17,624 bases of DNA from an uncultured Bacillaceae bacterium. Lineage in GTDB: Bacteria; Bacillota; Bacilli; Bacillales; Amphibacillaceae. Positions 16,785 through 17,624 of this stretch are shown here, piece after piece (position 1 is the first letter of the stretch; each line of letters begins with the position of its first letter). The stretch is from the NCBI GenBank assembly GCA_945639745.1, contig CALZEK010000007.1, forward strand, positions 1 to 17,624, given 5' to 3'. The notes under the pieces were generated by a model, which did no database searches, was not told the origin of the DNA, and saw nothing but the letters and a program-made list of their open reading frames with translations. The translations under genes were made by a program, and so were the position numbers.

Positions 16785-17624
16785 ATGCAGATAAAAAATT
16801 ATCAAGAAGCAAAGCAATTTATTGAGTCCCGTCAAAGTTATGGTATTAAACCAGGCTTAGAACGTATGTGGTTTATGCTAAAAGCAATTAATTATCAAAG
16901 TAAATGTAAGATTATCCATGTTACTGGAACGAACGGTAAAGGATCAACGACTGCTTATCTTGAAGCTGGATTATTAACATCAAATAATGAAGTAGGTACA
17001 TTTACTTCACCGAGTTTATCAGGTTTTACAGGCCATTATACTCATAATAATAAAGCGATGTTAGAAACAGAATTTATTTCATACTTAAATATCTTATTGC
17101 CAATTATTAAAAGATTAGATCAAGAAGCTAATTATCCATCTGAATTTGAAATTATAACAATGATTGCTATTTTGTACTTTGAAGAAAAAGCAGATATTGC
17201 AATTGTAGAAACGGGAATGGGTGGTCTAGAAGATACAACTAATGTCTTATGTCCAATTGTCTCTGTCATTACTTCTATTTCAATTGATCACCAAGCTTTT
17301 TTAGGAAAGACACTAAAAGAGATAGCAACACATAAAGCGGGTATTATTAAACAAGGTGTCCCAATTGTTCTAGGGAGAGTTTCGCTTGAGAGCTTAGAAG
17401 TTGTTGAAGAAACAGCAAAGAGAAAGTCAGCAGAATTATTTCAACTAGGTTCTGAATTTAATATCGAAAAAGTTGAAAATAATTATCAATATAGACAAGA
17501 AGAAGCACAAATTAATAAAATGTTTAAGTTGAAAAATAAAGGCATCTATCAAAGTGAAAATGCGAGCCTTGCTTTACAAGTATTTGATATCTTAAATAAC
17601 AGTGAATTTAAACTTGATTTTAAT
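16785..17624 (+). CDS. folC: Folylpolyglutamate synthase / dihydrofolate synthase FolC (5' part, runs off the window)
   Basis: ATP-dependent ligase of the Mur family that adds glutamate to dihydropteroate and folates. The frame stays open for 280 codons to the window end; a full FolC is about 420-430. The start is staphylococcal in style (YGIKPGLERM-x2-ML). The P-loop is GTNGKGST at 48-55. Later motifs include FEIITMIAILYF, ETGMGG-x2-DTTN, SISIDHQAFLGKTLKEIA, HKAGIIK and ENASLAL. Two regions differ from usual FolC: after FTSPSL the FNER-type segment is absent (GFTGHYTHNN instead), and GGRLDATN is GGLEDTTN. AAGGTG precedes the ATG at 16785. It is transcribed away from the ATP-grasp cassette from its own promoter. 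Confidence 0.93.
   Translation, partial: MQIKNYQEAKQFIESRQSYGIKPGLERMWFMLKAINYQSKCKIIHVTGTNGKGSTTAYLEAGLLTSNNEVGTFTSPSLSGFTGHYTHNNKAMLETEFISYLNILLPIIKRLDQEANYPSEFEIITMIAILYFEEKADIAIVETGMGGLEDTTNVLCPIVSVITSISIDHQAFLGKTLKEIATHKAGIIKQGVPIVLGRVSLESLEVVEETAKRKSAELFQLGSEFNIEKVENNYQYRQEEAQINKMFKLKNKGIYQSENASLALQVFDILNNSEFKLDFN

Noticed and set aside
1..17624. CRISPR arrays, insertion sequences, tRNA or rRNA genes
   Set aside because: No repeat-spacer pattern, transposase, terminal inverted repeats with target duplication, or cloverleaf sequence was seen on either strand.

Overview
The window is an AT-rich stretch of a low-GC Gram-positive (Bacillota) chromosome. Gene order and protein sequences point to Staphylococcaceae or a close relative. 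The order clpX–lonA–ysxC–(small membrane gene)–hemA–hemC–hemD–hemB–hemL–valS–folC follows the conserved Bacillus/Staphylococcus layout, and the FolC N-terminus looks staphylococcal. lonA is retained, as in Bacillus, although Staphylococcus itself is generally described as lacking Lon. I cannot name the genus from sequence alone.

Region 1 (1–4437) is protein quality control and ribosome assembly. It holds a possible tail of an upstream gene (tig expected by synteny), clpX, a strong terminator, then lonA overlapping ysxC, ending in a hairpin shared with the next, convergent gene. Region 2 (4428–5149) is a minus-strand six-helix membrane protein of the LiaI/LiaF-like type and a divergent promoter region. 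Region 3 (5150–10550) is the early tetrapyrrole operon hemA-hemC-hemD-hemB-hemL (glutamyl-tRNA to uroporphyrinogen III). HemX, which normally sits between hemA and hemC, is absent, and a perfect 14-bp inverted repeat lies at that junction. HemC has Glu where the dipyrromethane-cofactor cysteine should be. Region 4 (10555–13563) is valS under a T-box riboswitch with a GUC valine specifier.

Region 5 (13567–16695) is a three-gene minus-strand cassette between valS and folC, which are usually adjacent. It encodes two RimK-like ATP-grasp ligases with overlapping genes and a membrane-anchored class A beta-lactamase-fold serine hydrolase. This is the best candidate for an undescribed system. Region 6 (16729–17624) is a promoter and the first 280 codons of folC, which runs off the window.

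The hem genes form one pathway: HemA and HemL make 5-aminolevulinate, HemB porphobilinogen, HemC hydroxymethylbilane and HemD uroporphyrinogen III. Several starts were moved downstream of the longest possible frame because the upstream candidate lies in a Shine-Dalgarno or terminator: lonA 1505, hemC 6566, hemD 7491, hemL 9239 and the serine hydrolase 14859.
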